This document shows, in pieces, positions 36,883-44,699 of a stretch of 64,000 bases of DNA. The stretch spans positions 18,945 through 82,944 of the forward strand of contig CAJOIU010000005.1 of NCBI GenBank assembly GCA_905234855.1, written 5' to 3'. The position numbers and the translations under genes are program-made. The notes under the pieces are model-generated. The model saw nothing but the letters and a program-made list of their open reading frames with translations. It was not told where the DNA came from and searched no databases. Source of the DNA: an uncultured Oscillospiraceae bacterium (GTDB lineage: Bacteria; Bacillota; Clostridia; Oscillospirales; Oscillospiraceae). The stretch's first letter is position 1; each line of letters opens with the position of its first letter.

Positions 36883-37284
36883 ATGAAACTCAATCGAATC
36901 GTCAGGGCAATGTCCCTTGTTCTCGCGGCGCTGGTGATGGTGTTCGTATTTGCCGGCTGCGCTGCGACGGATGCGACCGCGTCTGCGGACGGCACCGCTG
37001 CCGGCGGCGGCTGGAGCATGATAATCATGATCGTCGTTATGATAGCCGTCTTCTATTTCTTCCTGATCCGCCCGGAAAACAAGAAGAAAAAGCAGGCGGA
37101 GGAGATGCGCAGCTCTCTGTCCGTCGGCGATCAGATCACCACCATCGGCGGCATCGTCGGACGGATCGTCGCCGTGAAGAGCGAGACCATCGTTTTTGAG
37201 ACCAGCGAGGATCGTGTCCGTATGGAAGTGACCAAGTGGGCGATCTCCTCGAAGGGCAAGCAGACCGAAGAGGAAAAGAAATAA
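36883..37284 (+). CDS. yajC: YajC-type preprotein translocase subunit with an extra lipoprotein-like N terminus
   Basis: An accessory subunit of the SecYEG/SecDF translocase. The 133 residues contain the usual YajC part: one helix (~residues 44-66, MIIMIVVMIAVFYFFLIRP), the basic ENKKKKQ, then SLSVGDQITTIGGIVGRIV. Ahead of it lies an additional hydrophobic segment ending in FAGC (Cys26) and followed by a Ser/Ala/Gly-rich stretch, which reads as a lipoprotein signal. YajC normally starts directly at its single helix. The start at 36883 has GGAGGT upstream. An ATG at 36868 precedes the ribosome site and is rejected. secD and secF are not in the window. Confidence 0.9.
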   Translation: MKLNRIVRAMSLVLAALVMVFVFAGCAATDATASADGTAAGGGWSMIIMIVVMIAVFYFFLIRPENKKKKQAEEMRSSLSVGDQITTIGGIVGRIVAVKSETIVFETSEDRVRMEVTKWAISSKGKQTEEEKK

Positions 37285-37314
37285 TCCGTGCTTGTTCCGT
37301 GACCGCATATCGGC

Positions 37315-37364
37315 TCCCCTCCGGGAATAGACTGTAGCAGTCGATTCTCTGGAGGGGATTCTTT
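37315..37364 (+). promoter_or_regulatory. Terminator-like hairpin whose 3' arm is the Shine-Dalgarno of the next gene
   Basis: An outer 8-bp stem TCCCCTCC/GGAGGGGA (37315-37322 with 37351-37358) encloses a second helix closed by GACTG/CAGTC (37330-37334 with 37338-37342). TTCTTT and then the ATG at 37365 follow. The only Shine-Dalgarno, GGAGG at 37351-37355, is in the 3' arm. The hairpin can end the yajC transcript and also block translation of the following gene. Confidence 0.6.
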
Positions 37365-37772
37365 ATGCCGAATATGAGTAAATGGAGCCTGCCGTTCTCC
37401 GGCGCGGTGGGTATTGGCGCGTCTGTATTGACGACGCTGACGTTTTGTCTGCCGCTGTCGGCGGTGCTGTCACAAGGATGGCTTCCGATGACGCTGCTGG
37501 AGGGTATGTCTGAAGCTGCTGCCGCCGCGGCAATCCTGCTGACGGTATGGGTGATCGGACGGCGGCGCGGCCGGCAGGCGCTGCCGCTGGCCGGGATCGT
37601 TGCGGGGGGCTTTATTCTGCTGGCTGCGCTGCTGTGCGCTCTGAGCGGCACGTCCGCGGCGTTTGGCGGGTGGCTGATCCGGCTCGCGGCAGCCGCGGTT
37701 TTGGGCGGATCGGCGGGCGCGATTATGTCGATTCGGCAAAAAACCCATGGGAAACGCCGAAATCGCCGCTGA
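37365..37772 (+). CDS. TIGR04086-type four-helix membrane protein
   Basis: A small integral membrane protein of unknown function, a family found mostly in Clostridia and often beside yajC. The 135 residues give four hydrophobic segments (about 10-32, 40-62, 72-92, 100-122), short loops, a basic RRRGRQ patch in the central cytosolic loop, and a basic tail KTHGKRRNRR. The positive-inside pattern places both ends in the cytosol. Its ribosome site lies in the 3' arm of a terminator-like hairpin, so expression may depend on unfolding of that structure. Family assignment is from overall pattern and position. Confidence 0.7.
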   Translation: MPNMSKWSLPFSGAVGIGASVLTTLTFCLPLSAVLSQGWLPMTLLEGMSEAAAAAAILLTVWVIGRRRGRQALPLAGIVAGGFILLAALLCALSGTSAAFGGWLIRLAAAAVLGGSAGAIMSIRQKTHGKRRNRR

Positions 37773-37800
37773 AGTATTACTGATGGTAATATTGCGGAGA

Positions 37801-37955
37801 GTTACATAAATAGTTACAAATAATACAAAATATAGCTTGGCTATTCTTTGAATGTCCCATGATTTGGTGTTACAGCCCCAAAAAGGTGCGGCCGAAGATA
37901 ACAAAATGTAACTTTTGGTTTCAAATGTTAACATAAAAGCTTCGTCAAAAGTAAC
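37801..37955 (+). repeat. Cluster of GTTACA/TGTAAC sites upstream of xerD
   Basis: In 155 bp of AT-rich spacer GTTACA occurs at 37801, 37813 and 37869, TGTAAC at 37907, GTTAAC at 37927 and GTAAC at 37951. The first two are 12 bp apart, close to the direct-repeat spacing of WalR boxes. No gene is seen in 37773-38057. The same hexamer recurs at the M23 peptidase promoter (13432-13456). Confidence 0.4.
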
Positions 37956-37983
37956 AAAAATGACAAATTGATTAAATTTCCTC

Positions 37984-38012
37984 TTGATTACAAATAGAAT
38001 TTGCTGTATATT
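37984..38012 (+). promoter_or_regulatory. Putative sigma-A promoter for xerD
   Basis: -35 TTGATT (37984-37989), 17-bp spacer, -10 TATATT (38007-38012), about 45 bp before the GTG start. Confidence 0.65.
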
Positions 38013-38057
38013 GAAGCCACGGCAATTATGTCAATTAGAAGAGAGAGGAACTGGAAC

Positions 38058-38948
38058 GTGACGAATCAGGAATGCTTGGAGAAGTATGAGCTGTATCTGA
38101 CGGATGTGAAGAAAACGGCGCAGAATACCCTCAGCTCGTATATGCGGGATATCCGTCAGTTCGGCGCGTATCTCGATCAGAACAGCCTTGGCGGCTATAC
38201 CGAGGCGGACGAGGATTCGCTGTATGAGTATATCGAGCACCTCCGCGGCATCGGGAAATCCGTCGCCACGGTGTCCCGCAATATCGCGTCTTTGAAGAAC
38301 TTTTACGCATGGCTCAAGCAGAACGGCGAGATCGACGAGGTGCCGACCGGGCGCCTTGTGCCGGAAAAGGCGAGCCACAAGCTTCCGGAGATCTTGACGG
38401 CTCGGGAGGTGGAGCTGCTGCTGGAGCAGCCGGAATGCACCGATCGCAAGGGCTACCGTGACCGTGCGATGCTGGAGCTTCTGTATGCCACCGGCATCCG
38501 CGTGACGGAGCTCATCAGCCTCGACGTGACGGACGTGAACCTCTCCGCGGGGATCATCACCTGCCGCGGCCGTGACAAGGTTCGCAGCATCCCGCTGTAC
38601 CCGGCGGCACTGAAAGCGCTGAAGGATTATATCGAGTTTATCCGACCGGATATGATCGCCGCTCCCAGCGAACGCTCTCTCTTTGTGAATATCAGCGGCG
38701 AGCGGATGAGCCGGCAGGGCTTTTGGAAGATCGTAAAGTCTTATCAGCAGAAGGCGGGGATCGAGAAGGATATCACGCCCCACACGCTGCGCCACAGCTT
38801 CGCCACGCATCTGCTGGAAAACGGCGCCGATCTGCGTTCGATCCAAGAGATGCTTGGACATGCGGATATCAGCTCCACGCAGATCTATTCGCAGCTTGTT
38901 AAGAAGCAGCTCAAGGACGTATACAACAAAGCGCATCCCCGTGCGTGA
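38058..38948 (+). CDS. xerD: Tyrosine recombinase XerD-type
   Basis: Resolves chromosome dimers at dif together with a partner recombinase. The 296-residue protein has an N-terminal SAM-like core-binding domain (~1-95) and a catalytic domain with Arg in ATGIRVTELISL, the HxxR of HTLRHSFATHLLENGADLR, the His of LGHADISSTQIY and the nucleophile Tyr in that last stretch. I chose the GTG at 38058, which follows GAGAGAGG and gives the family's usual ~297 residues. An ATG at 38028 has no ribosome site. It is not next to mobile genes, so a housekeeping Xer role is likelier than a phage integrase. Confidence 0.92.
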   Translation: MTNQECLEKYELYLTDVKKTAQNTLSSYMRDIRQFGAYLDQNSLGGYTEADEDSLYEYIEHLRGIGKSVATVSRNIASLKNFYAWLKQNGEIDEVPTGRLVPEKASHKLPEILTAREVELLLEQPECTDRKGYRDRAMLELLYATGIRVTELISLDVTDVNLSAGIITCRGRDKVRSIPLYPAALKALKDYIEFIRPDMIAAPSERSLFVNISGERMSRQGFWKIVKSYQQKAGIEKDITPHTLRHSFATHLLENGADLRSIQEMLGHADISSTQIYSQLVKKQLKDVYNKAHPRA

Positions 38949-38964
38949 GACGATATAATGACAG

Positions 38965-38998
38965 AAAACTCCTTTTCCTGTGGGAAGGGGAGTTTTTT
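38965..38998 (+). terminator. Intrinsic terminator after xerD
   Basis: A 14-bp stem with two G-T pairs (38965-38978 with 38983-38996, loop TGTG), followed by TTTTTTCT. Confidence 0.9.
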
Positions 38999-39032
38999 CT
39001 GACTTGCTTTCATAGGAAAAGGCAAAGTTTTC

Positions 39033-39061
39033 TTGCATCTTGTGCGTGGGTGTGATAAAAT
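39033..39061 (+). promoter_or_regulatory. Putative sigma-A promoter for the cupin gene
   Basis: -35 TTGCAT (39033-39038), 17-bp spacer, -10 TAAAAT (39056-39061). Confidence 0.65.
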
Positions 39062-39127
39062 ACGAACGATAAAACTCTGCGCGGTTCGCGTGCGGAAAAC
39101 TTCATTTTTGAAAGGAAGTAATCCATC

Positions 39128-39493
39128 ATGGCTCAGTACAAGATCCAGAGAAAAAAGGGAACCGAGGGCAGCACGGTCTATGCGTATACCGCTCCCGGCC
39201 ACAATGAGTGCGTCCCGACCCGCCTGCACGATCCCGCCGATGTCGACGGCGGCAAGATGGTCTGCGGCATCACCTACTTCGTTCCCGGCGGCGGCACCGA
39301 TTTCGGCGGCAACCCTCTGGAATCCATCTATTACATCCTCGAGGGTGAGATGACCCTCAAGACCGAGACGGAGGAGACCGTTCTCAAGGCCGGCGACTCC
39401 TATCATTGCTGCGGCGGCGCCAAGAAGTCCGTAACGAATACCGGCGACACCGTTTGCCAGATGCTTGTCTGCCTGCTCCCCCCGCAGGGCTGA
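39128..39493 (+). CDS. Small cupin-domain protein
   Basis: A single-domain beta-barrel protein of 121 residues; role unknown. The cupin motifs are visible but degenerate. The first reads GGNPLESIYYILEGEMTL, with only one of the usual histidine/glutamate ligands clear (Glu), and the second LKAGDSYHCCGGAKKSV has His next to two cysteines. Metal binding is therefore uncertain and may involve cysteine. The start at 39128 follows GAAAGGAAG. The 3' end overlaps the converging flippase-like gene by 110 bp and no terminator separates them. Confidence 0.85.
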   Translation: MAQYKIQRKKGTEGSTVYAYTAPGHNECVPTRLHDPADVDGGKMVCGITYFVPGGGTDFGGNPLESIYYILEGEMTLKTETEETVLKAGDSYHCCGGAKKSVTNTGDTVCQMLVCLLPPQG

Positions 39494-40970
39494 TGACACC
39501 GGCTGCATAGACCGCCAGTCCGCTTACACAAGAAAAGATAAGCGCCGGGACGCCGTTCCCGGCGCTTATTGTATGCAGAAGGAGCCATGCCGCGCCGCCG
39601 GAAAAGCCTGCCCACAAGAGGATGCCGCCGGCGCGGCGCAGGGATACGCGAATCCCCGCTACCCTTCGCAGCCGTAGTATGCTCAGGACAAAGTTGAAGA
39701 TCTCGGTAAAGCAGATGACGGATATGTACGCGGGCAGCCCCCAATGTGGAAGAAGCAGCCATACCAGAAGTGCGGACAAGCCCGCGTCCGCGATGTTCAC
39801 ATACATGCAGAACATCATCTCTCCGAGGCCTTTGAGGCATCCGTCTGCCAGCATGTCGAGATACATGACGGGTACGATCAGTGCGAAAAGGCGTATGTAG
39901 ACGCCGGCGTCCGGGGTGTGGTACAGCGCCATCCCGAGGCTGTCGCCGAGGGCGATGAACAAGGCGGCGCAGATAGCGGCGTATTTGAGGCCGTTTTCCA
40001 AAATGCTTTCCGATATGCCGCGTATGCCCTCGGTATCCTGCCGGACCTGCTGCTCTGTGAGCTTAGGAACGATCAGCTCCGCCACGGCCACCATGACGCA
40101 GGAGGGAAACAATACGACGGGAAGCGCCATGCCCTGAATGATCCCGTATCCAGCCATGGCGGCGGCTGCGGCAAGGCCGGAAGCCCGTAAGCCCCGCGGA
40201 ACGAGCAGATGCTGAACGGTGGACAGTCCGCTGCGGGCGTAAGACGCTGCGGCCAGCGGCAGCGCCGCGGACAGCGCCCGATCCGTCATTCCGGAAAGTT
40301 CGGCGGCGTCCCGTCGGCGGCGGATCCCGTAGCGGAGACGGTCGGTCATGTAAACGACGGCCATGGCAAGGGTTTCCAATAACGCACCGATCAGACGCCC
40401 TGCGGTGATGGCAAGACAGGCAAGCTCGAGGTTGTTTTCAGGTACGGCAGTAAAGAGCAAAACGGTGATGCCGATGGTGACAAGCTGCTGTGCGATAGCG
40501 ATGCATACGCTTTTCCAAACGCGTCCGACGGCGGTGAAATATCCGTGCATCACGGAGTCGAGACCCGTCAGCGGCATTTCGAGGGCAAGCAGCATCAACG
40601 GGCGCACAGTGCGCGCGTCGCCCAGCCACAGGAACCCCAGCGGCTCCGCCAGAAACAGAAGGATCGTTCCGGCGGCCAGTCCGAAGAACAGACCGTACAG
40701 CATACAGACCGTCAGCGCCTGCGCCGCTCCGTGGGGACGCTCAAGCCCGGTCTCCTCGGAAACGAGACGCGTCGTGGTATACCGGCTGCCGGAGACGGCG
40801 ACGGTCGCCGCCAGCGCCGCAACGCTCATGATAAGCTGGAACAGTCCGATGCCCGCTTCTCCGATGCGGCTCACGAGCCAGATCTGCCATACCATGCCTA
40901 CAAAGCGCAGCGCGAGGCCGGAGGCGGTCAGAAGCATGGTGTTGACCGCCAGTTTTCTGTCCTTCAGCAA
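39384..40970 (-). CDS. MATE/polysaccharide flippase superfamily membrane protein (SpoVB/MurJ-like)
   Basis: Probably flips a lipid-linked precursor or exports a small molecule. The 528 residues from the proposed TTG start at 40970 (GGGAGGT upstream) give about 12-14 helices and the PolST/MatE organisation. The N-terminal LAVNTMLLTASGLALRFVGMVWQIWLVSRIGEAGIG is typical of stage V sporulation protein B-like flippases. An open frame continues upstream to 41177 but crosses the ispD promoter. The last ~45 residues are basic, lack membrane character and overlap the cupin gene in antisense, which may mean that the normal stop was lost. Confidence 0.82.
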   Translation of the reverse strand: MLKDRKLAVNTMLLTASGLALRFVGMVWQIWLVSRIGEAGIGLFQLIMSVAALAATVAVSGSRYTTTRLVSEETGLERPHGAAQALTVCMLYGLFFGLAAGTILLFLAEPLGFLWLGDARTVRPLMLLALEMPLTGLDSVMHGYFTAVGRVWKSVCIAIAQQLVTIGITVLLFTAVPENNLELACLAITAGRLIGALLETLAMAVVYMTDRLRYGIRRRRDAAELSGMTDRALSAALPLAAASYARSGLSTVQHLLVPRGLRASGLAAAAAMAGYGIIQGMALPVVLFPSCVMVAVAELIVPKLTEQQVRQDTEGIRGISESILENGLKYAAICAALFIALGDSLGMALYHTPDAGVYIRLFALIVPVMYLDMLADGCLKGLGEMMFCMYVNIADAGLSALLVWLLLPHWGLPAYISVICFTEIFNFVLSILRLRRVAGIRVSLRRAGGILLWAGFSGGAAWLLLHTISAGNGVPALIFSCVSGLAVYAAGVISPAGGAGRQASGKRCRRYSLRTSWRRRSNDRSRRP

Positions 40971-41011
40971 GAGAACGACCTCCCGGTACTGGATTGGCGC
41001 GCAGGCAAAGC

Positions 41012-41040
41012 TTGCGGAAATCGCCGCGACCGGGTATACT
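41012..41040 (+). promoter_or_regulatory. Putative sigma-A promoter for ispDF
   Basis: -35 TTGCGG (41012-41017), 17-bp spacer, -10 TATACT (41035-41040), 40 bp before the ispD start. Confidence 0.65.
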
Positions 41041-41079
41041 ATATGAAACAAGCATTGGGGATATGTGGAGGGTAAGACT

Positions 41080-41799
41080 ATGGGCGTTTTTTCCACAAAA
41101 TTCAAAGCAGCCCGCTGCCCCGTCGTAACAGCGGTGGTCGTGGCGGGCGGCGCGGGCACCCGCTTCCGCGGGGACAAGCTCTTTGCGCCGCTGGTGGGGA
41201 TGCCGGTTCTGGCGCATACGCTGCTGGCTTTTGAGCGATCGCCTATGGTGACGGAGATCGTCGTCGCCGCCCGGTCGGATATGTTGGCAGAGGCGGGGAA
41301 TCTCTGCCGCGAATACGGGATCGAAAAGGCGAGGCTGATCGTTCCCGGCGGCGAGACGCGGCTCCTCTCCAGCTATGCAGGGGTCATGGCGGCCTCGTCG
41401 GACAGCGGCGTGATCGCCATTCATGACGGCGCGCGGCCTCTCGTGACGGATAAGATCATCGAGGACACGATATGGGCGGCCTATCGGCATTCCGCTGCCG
41501 TTCCGGCGATCCCCGTGCGGGATACGATCAAGAAGGCTGCAGAGCATATTGTTTTGGAAACACCGGATCGGAGCAGTCTCTATGCCGTGCAGACGCCCCA
41601 ATGCTTTCAGGCGGATCTGATCCGCGCGGCGCTGGCGGATGCCCAGAAGCATGCGCCGGAGGTTACGGACGACTGCATGGCGGTGGAGAGGGTCGGAGGG
41701 CAGATCTGGCTTACGGAAGGCAGCGAGGAGAATATCAAGATCACGACGCCGCTGGATCTGGCGCTGGCGGAGCTGATTCTGCAAAGGAGAGAGGCATGA
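41080..41799 (+). CDS. ispD: 2-C-methyl-D-erythritol 4-phosphate cytidylyltransferase
   Basis: The third step of the MEP pathway to isoprenoids: it joins CTP and MEP. The 239-residue protein has [16 protein letters not shown] (nucleotide loop with conserved Arg and Lys), [17 protein letters not shown], and [14 protein letters not shown]. Length is normal. ATG 41080 has GGAGGG upstream, while an in-frame ATG at 41065 precedes that site and is rejected. It overlaps ispF by 3 bp, the classic ispD-ispF pair. Confidence 0.96.
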   Translation: MGVFSTKFKAARCPVVTAVVVAGGAGTRFRGDKLFAPLVGMPVLAHTLLAFERSPMVTEIVVAARSDMLAEAGNLCREYGIEKARLIVPGGETRLLSSYAGVMAASSDSGVIAIHDGARPLVTDKIIEDTIWAAYRHSAAVPAIPVRDTIKKAAEHIVLETPDRSSLYAVQTPQCFQADLIRAALADAQKHAPEVTDDCMAVERVGGQIWLTEGSEENIKITTPLDLALAELILQRREA

Positions 41800-42263
41800 G
41801 GATCGGACACGGATATGACGCGCATCGGCTGACGGAGGGGCGAAAGCTCATACTCGGCGGGGTGGAGATCCCCTATGAAAAAGGTCTTGAGGGACACTCA
41901 GACGCCGATGTTCTGCTGCACGCGCTGGCAGACGCCCTGCTTGGCGCGGCGGCGCTGGGGGATATCGGGCAGCTCTTCCCGGATAACGACCCGGCAACGG
42001 AGGGGATCGACAGCCGCGTGATCCTGCGACGGGCGGCGATGCTCGTGAGTGAGGCGGGGTATGCCGTGGAAAACTGCGATGTGACGATGATCGCCCAGCG
42101 GCCGAAGCTTGCGCCGCATATCCCTCAAATGCGGCGGAACATCGCAGAGGATCTGGGGATCGCATTGGACGCCGTCAGCGTAAAGGCTACAACAGAGGAG
42201 CATATGGGCTTCACCGGCTCGGGAGAAGGCATGCGATGCCATGCCGTCGTCCTGCTTCGGTAA
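41796..42263 (+). CDS. ispF: 2-C-methyl-D-erythritol 2,4-cyclodiphosphate synthase
   Basis: The fifth step of the MEP pathway: it cyclises CDP-ME 2-phosphate with loss of CMP. The 155-residue protein (a trimer in the family) starts [12 protein letters not shown], where Asp8 and His10 bind zinc. [11 protein letters not shown] supplies the third ligand, and [14 protein letters not shown] is the C-terminal signature. Length is exact for the family. Start ATG overlaps the ispD stop. A hairpin with terminator features follows 10 bp after the stop. Confidence 0.97.
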   Translation: MRIGHGYDAHRLTEGRKLILGGVEIPYEKGLEGHSDADVLLHALADALLGAAALGDIGQLFPDNDPATEGIDSRVILRRAAMLVSEAGYAVENCDVTMIAQRPKLAPHIPQMRRNIAEDLGIALDAVSVKATTEEHMGFTGSGEGMRCHAVVLLR

Positions 42264-42272
42264 CAGAATCGG

Positions 42273-42319
42273 ATTCCTCCCGCATAAAATGGTGCGTAAC
42301 CATTCGGGGAGGAATTTTC
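42273..42319 (+). promoter_or_regulatory. Terminator-like hairpin whose 3' arm is the Shine-Dalgarno of the DUF3343 gene
   Basis: A perfect 9-bp outer stem ATTCCTCCC/GGGAGGAAT (42273-42281 with 42307-42315) encloses an inner 6-bp stem AATGGT/ACCATT (42288-42293 with 42299-42304). TTTTC follows and the ATG is at 42320. The Shine-Dalgarno GGGAGG is within the outer 3' arm. Same architecture as 37315-37364 and 59919-59954. Confidence 0.6.
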
Positions 42320-42571
42320 ATGCAGTTTCTTTTTATATGCCGGAGTCTGACCTATGCGCAGCGCGCCGCGAGGCTTTTGGAACGGGCGGGCATCACGGGA
42401 ACGGTCGCCCGCGTGCCGAAGAATGTTGAGACCCGCGGCTGCGCCTATTGCGTTATCGTCATGCCCAGAAACAAGGAACGGGCGCTGGAGGTGCTTCGGT
42501 CGGCGGGTCGGATGCCGGAGCGGATCTTTCTGCGGGAGACGGGCGGACAGGTGCGGGAGGTGGCGATGTGA
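42320..42571 (+). CDS. DUF3343 small protein (putative Se/S carrier-like)
   Basis: A cytosolic protein of 83 residues. The DUF3343 family is described as a putative selenium/sulfur carrier-like group that often sits with cysteine desulfurase-like genes, as here. It begins MQFLFICRSLTYAQRAARLL and has TRGCAYCVIV, whose cysteines are the likely functional residues. The start is set by GGGGAGG 8 bp upstream. A longer frame from 42236 crosses that site and is rejected. The stop overlaps the next gene's GTG start by 4 bp, so the two are coupled. Confidence 0.85.
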   Translation: MQFLFICRSLTYAQRAARLLERAGITGTVARVPKNVETRGCAYCVIVMPRNKERALEVLRSAGRMPERIFLRETGGQVREVAM

Positions 42572-43686
42572 TCTATCTCGACAGCGCTGCCACCAGCTTT
42601 CAGAAGCCTGCCTGCGTCCGTTATGCCGTGGACGACGCGCTGTGCCGCCTGTCCAGTCCCGGGAGAGGCGGTTACGACAGCGCCATGGCCGCGGCGGATA
42701 CGGTGTTCGCCTGCCGGACGGCGCTGGCGGATATGTTCCGTGTTCCGGCGGAGGAGCAGGTCGTTTTCACCGCCAGCGCGACCCATGCTTTGAATATCGC
42801 CATAAAGAGCCTTGTGGCTCCCGGGGATCGGGTCGCTGTATCCGGCTATGAGCATAACGCCGTCATGCGTCCTCTGCATGCGATCGGTGCGGATATCCAA
42901 GCGGCTGCGTCACCGCTGTACGCGCCGGAAGAGGCCGTGGAGGCCTTTCGCCGGGCGCTTCCGGGAGCGAAGGCGGCGGTGTGCTGTCATGTGTCGAACG
43001 TGTTTGGCTATATCCTGCCGCTGGAAGAGATCGCGGCTCTTTGCCGCAGCTACGGCGTGCCGCTCATCGTGGACGCTTCACAGTCCGCTGGATGTGTTCC
43101 CATCGACTTCAAGGCGCTCGGCTGCGCGTATATGGCAATGCCGGGTCATAAGGGGCTGCTCGGGCCACAGGGGATCGGCGTGCTGCTTTGCGGTGAGGAT
43201 CGACCCCGGACGCTGATCGAGGGAGGCACCGGCAGTATGAGCGAGCTGGCGGAGATGCCGGAGTTCCTGCCGGATCGACTGGAGGCGGGAACGCATAATG
43301 TCCCCGGGATCGCAGGCCTCTTGGCGGGTGTGCGATGGGTGAACCGCAGGATGCCGGAGGCGATTTTGATGCATGAGACGCGGCTGCGCCGTCTGTTTTC
43401 GGAGGCGATCGCCGGAGAAGGGCGGATTCTGCAGATTTGCGCCGCAGAAGATCGGACGCAGAGCGGCGTGCTGTCCGTCCAAGTCGAGGGACTCGACTGT
43501 GAGGAGGCTGCGCAGCGGCTGGCGGAGCAGGGGATCGCCGTCCGGGCGGGATTGCATTGCGCGCCGCTGGCGCACCGAACAGCCGGTACATTCGGCACAG
43601 GGACGGTGCGGCTGAGCTTTTCGCCCTTCAATACAGAGCGGGAAATCGAAAGAGCCGCGGCGGCGCTTTGCCGTCTGTGCAGGTAA
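42568..43686 (+). CDS. Class V aminotransferase, cysteine desulfurase type
   Basis: A pyridoxal-phosphate enzyme that probably releases sulfur (or selenium) from cysteine (selenocysteine). The 372 residues have YLDSAATSFQKP at the start, ATHALN, the PLP Asp in VDASQSAG, the Schiff-base Lys in MPGHKGLLGPQG, and the active-site Cys in RAGLHCAPLAHRT, all matching IscS/SufS-like proteins. The GTG start at 42568 sits inside the DUF3343 stop. The tight pairing suggests that the DUF3343 protein accepts the sulfur or selenium. No selD, selA or selB is in the window. Confidence 0.9.
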   Translation: MIYLDSAATSFQKPACVRYAVDDALCRLSSPGRGGYDSAMAAADTVFACRTALADMFRVPAEEQVVFTASATHALNIAIKSLVAPGDRVAVSGYEHNAVMRPLHAIGADIQAAASPLYAPEEAVEAFRRALPGAKAAVCCHVSNVFGYILPLEEIAALCRSYGVPLIVDASQSAGCVPIDFKALGCAYMAMPGHKGLLGPQGIGVLLCGEDRPRTLIEGGTGSMSELAEMPEFLPDRLEAGTHNVPGIAGLLAGVRWVNRRMPEAILMHETRLRRLFSEAIAGEGRILQICAAEDRTQSGVLSVQVEGLDCEEAAQRLAEQGIAVRAGLHCAPLAHRTAGTFGTGTVRLSFSPFNTEREIERAAAALCRLCR

Positions 43687-43749
43687 GAGGTTTTTCCGGC
43701 ATATGACCGAAAAAGATCAGCGCAATGGGCGGGCTGGGTTGATTTTTTG

Positions 43750-43778
43750 TTGCTATATCGGGCTGGCTGATGTATAAT
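43750..43778 (+). promoter_or_regulatory. Putative sigma-A promoter for cdaA-cdaR
   Basis: -35 TTGCTA (43750-43755), 17-bp spacer, perfect -10 TATAAT (43773-43778), about 37 bp before the start codon. Confidence 0.7.
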
Positions 43779-43814
43779 ACTATATTGACCTAGAATATCT
43801 AATGGGGACATTGT

Positions 43815-44699
43815 ATGAACAGTATCGTTAACTTTTTCTCCGATGCCTTCAAGATCATCCGCTCGATGGGCTTCTCCGATGTGTTGGACGTTCTTATCGT
43901 TGCGGTCGTGATATATGCGCTGATCGGGTTTATTCGCCGCACGAATGCCAATAAGGTCGCAAACGGCCTTCTGCTGCTGGCTCTTGCTATGTGGATCGCG
44001 AGCTCCATGAATCTCATGGTGACGACCTTCCTTCTGCGGCAGGTGTTCAGCATCGGTATCCTTGCCGTGATCATCCTTTTCCAGCCGGAGATCCGCCGCG
44101 CGCTGGAGAAGGTCGGCTCCAGCCAGCTCTTTTCTCTGCTGGGCAAGGAGTGGGGCGGACAGGCTATCGATCACGTCATCATGCAGACGGTATACGCCTG
44201 CGAGGATATGGCTCGGGCTCGAACCGGCGCGCTGATCGTCTTTGAACGGGACAACCGGCTCAATGAGCCGCTGGCCTCCGGCACGCCGGTGGACGCCTAT
44301 GTTTCCACGGAGCTGCTGAAAAACATCTTTTACGATAAATCGCCGCTCCACGACGGCGCGGTCATCATTAAGGAAGGACGTCTTGCGGCGGCGGGGTGCA
44401 TGCTTCCGCTTTCCACGAACGCCAGCCTCAGCCGTGATCTCGGCATGCGCCATCGCGCCGGGATCGGCATGAGCGAGCAGTCCGACGCCGTCGTTATCAT
44501 CGTTTCGGAGGAGACGGGCGGGATCAGCGTCGCCGTCGACGGACTGCTCAAGCGCCATCTCTCTCCAGATACATTCGAAGCGCTGCTGCGCCGCGAGCTG
44601 CTGCCGCTGGAGGAACCGGCGGAGGGCGGCTGGTTCACCCGCATGAAACGCAGAAGAGGGAACAAGAATGCAGAAGAAATCCGAGACAACCAAGAATAA
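43815..44699 (+). CDS. cdaA: Membrane diadenylate cyclase (c-di-AMP synthase)
   Basis: Makes cyclic di-AMP from two ATP, a messenger for potassium, osmotic and wall homeostasis. The 294 residues have three N-terminal helices (~20-95), then the DAC domain with LHDGAVII (DGA motif) and GMRHRAGIG (RHR motif), both intact. Length is ~20 residues above Bacillus CdaA, with a short basic tail. The next gene, cdaR, starts 32 bp before its stop. The usual third partner glmM is not adjacent. Confidence 0.96.
   Translation: MNSIVNFFSDAFKIIRSMGFSDVLDVLIVAVVIYALIGFIRRTNANKVANGLLLLALAMWIASSMNLMVTTFLLRQVFSIGILAVIILFQPEIRRALEKVGSSQLFSLLGKEWGGQAIDHVIMQTVYACEDMARARTGALIVFERDNRLNEPLASGTPVDAYVSTELLKNIFYDKSPLHDGAVIIKEGRLAAAGCMLPLSTNASLSRDLGMRHRAGIGMSEQSDAVVIIVSEETGGISVAVDGLLKRHLSPDTFEALLRRELLPLEEPAEGGWFTRMKRRRGNKNAEEIRDNQE

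Noticed and set aside
38058..38948. Phage or integron integrase
   Set aside because: The length and motifs match XerD, and no phage, attachment or excisionase genes lie nearby.
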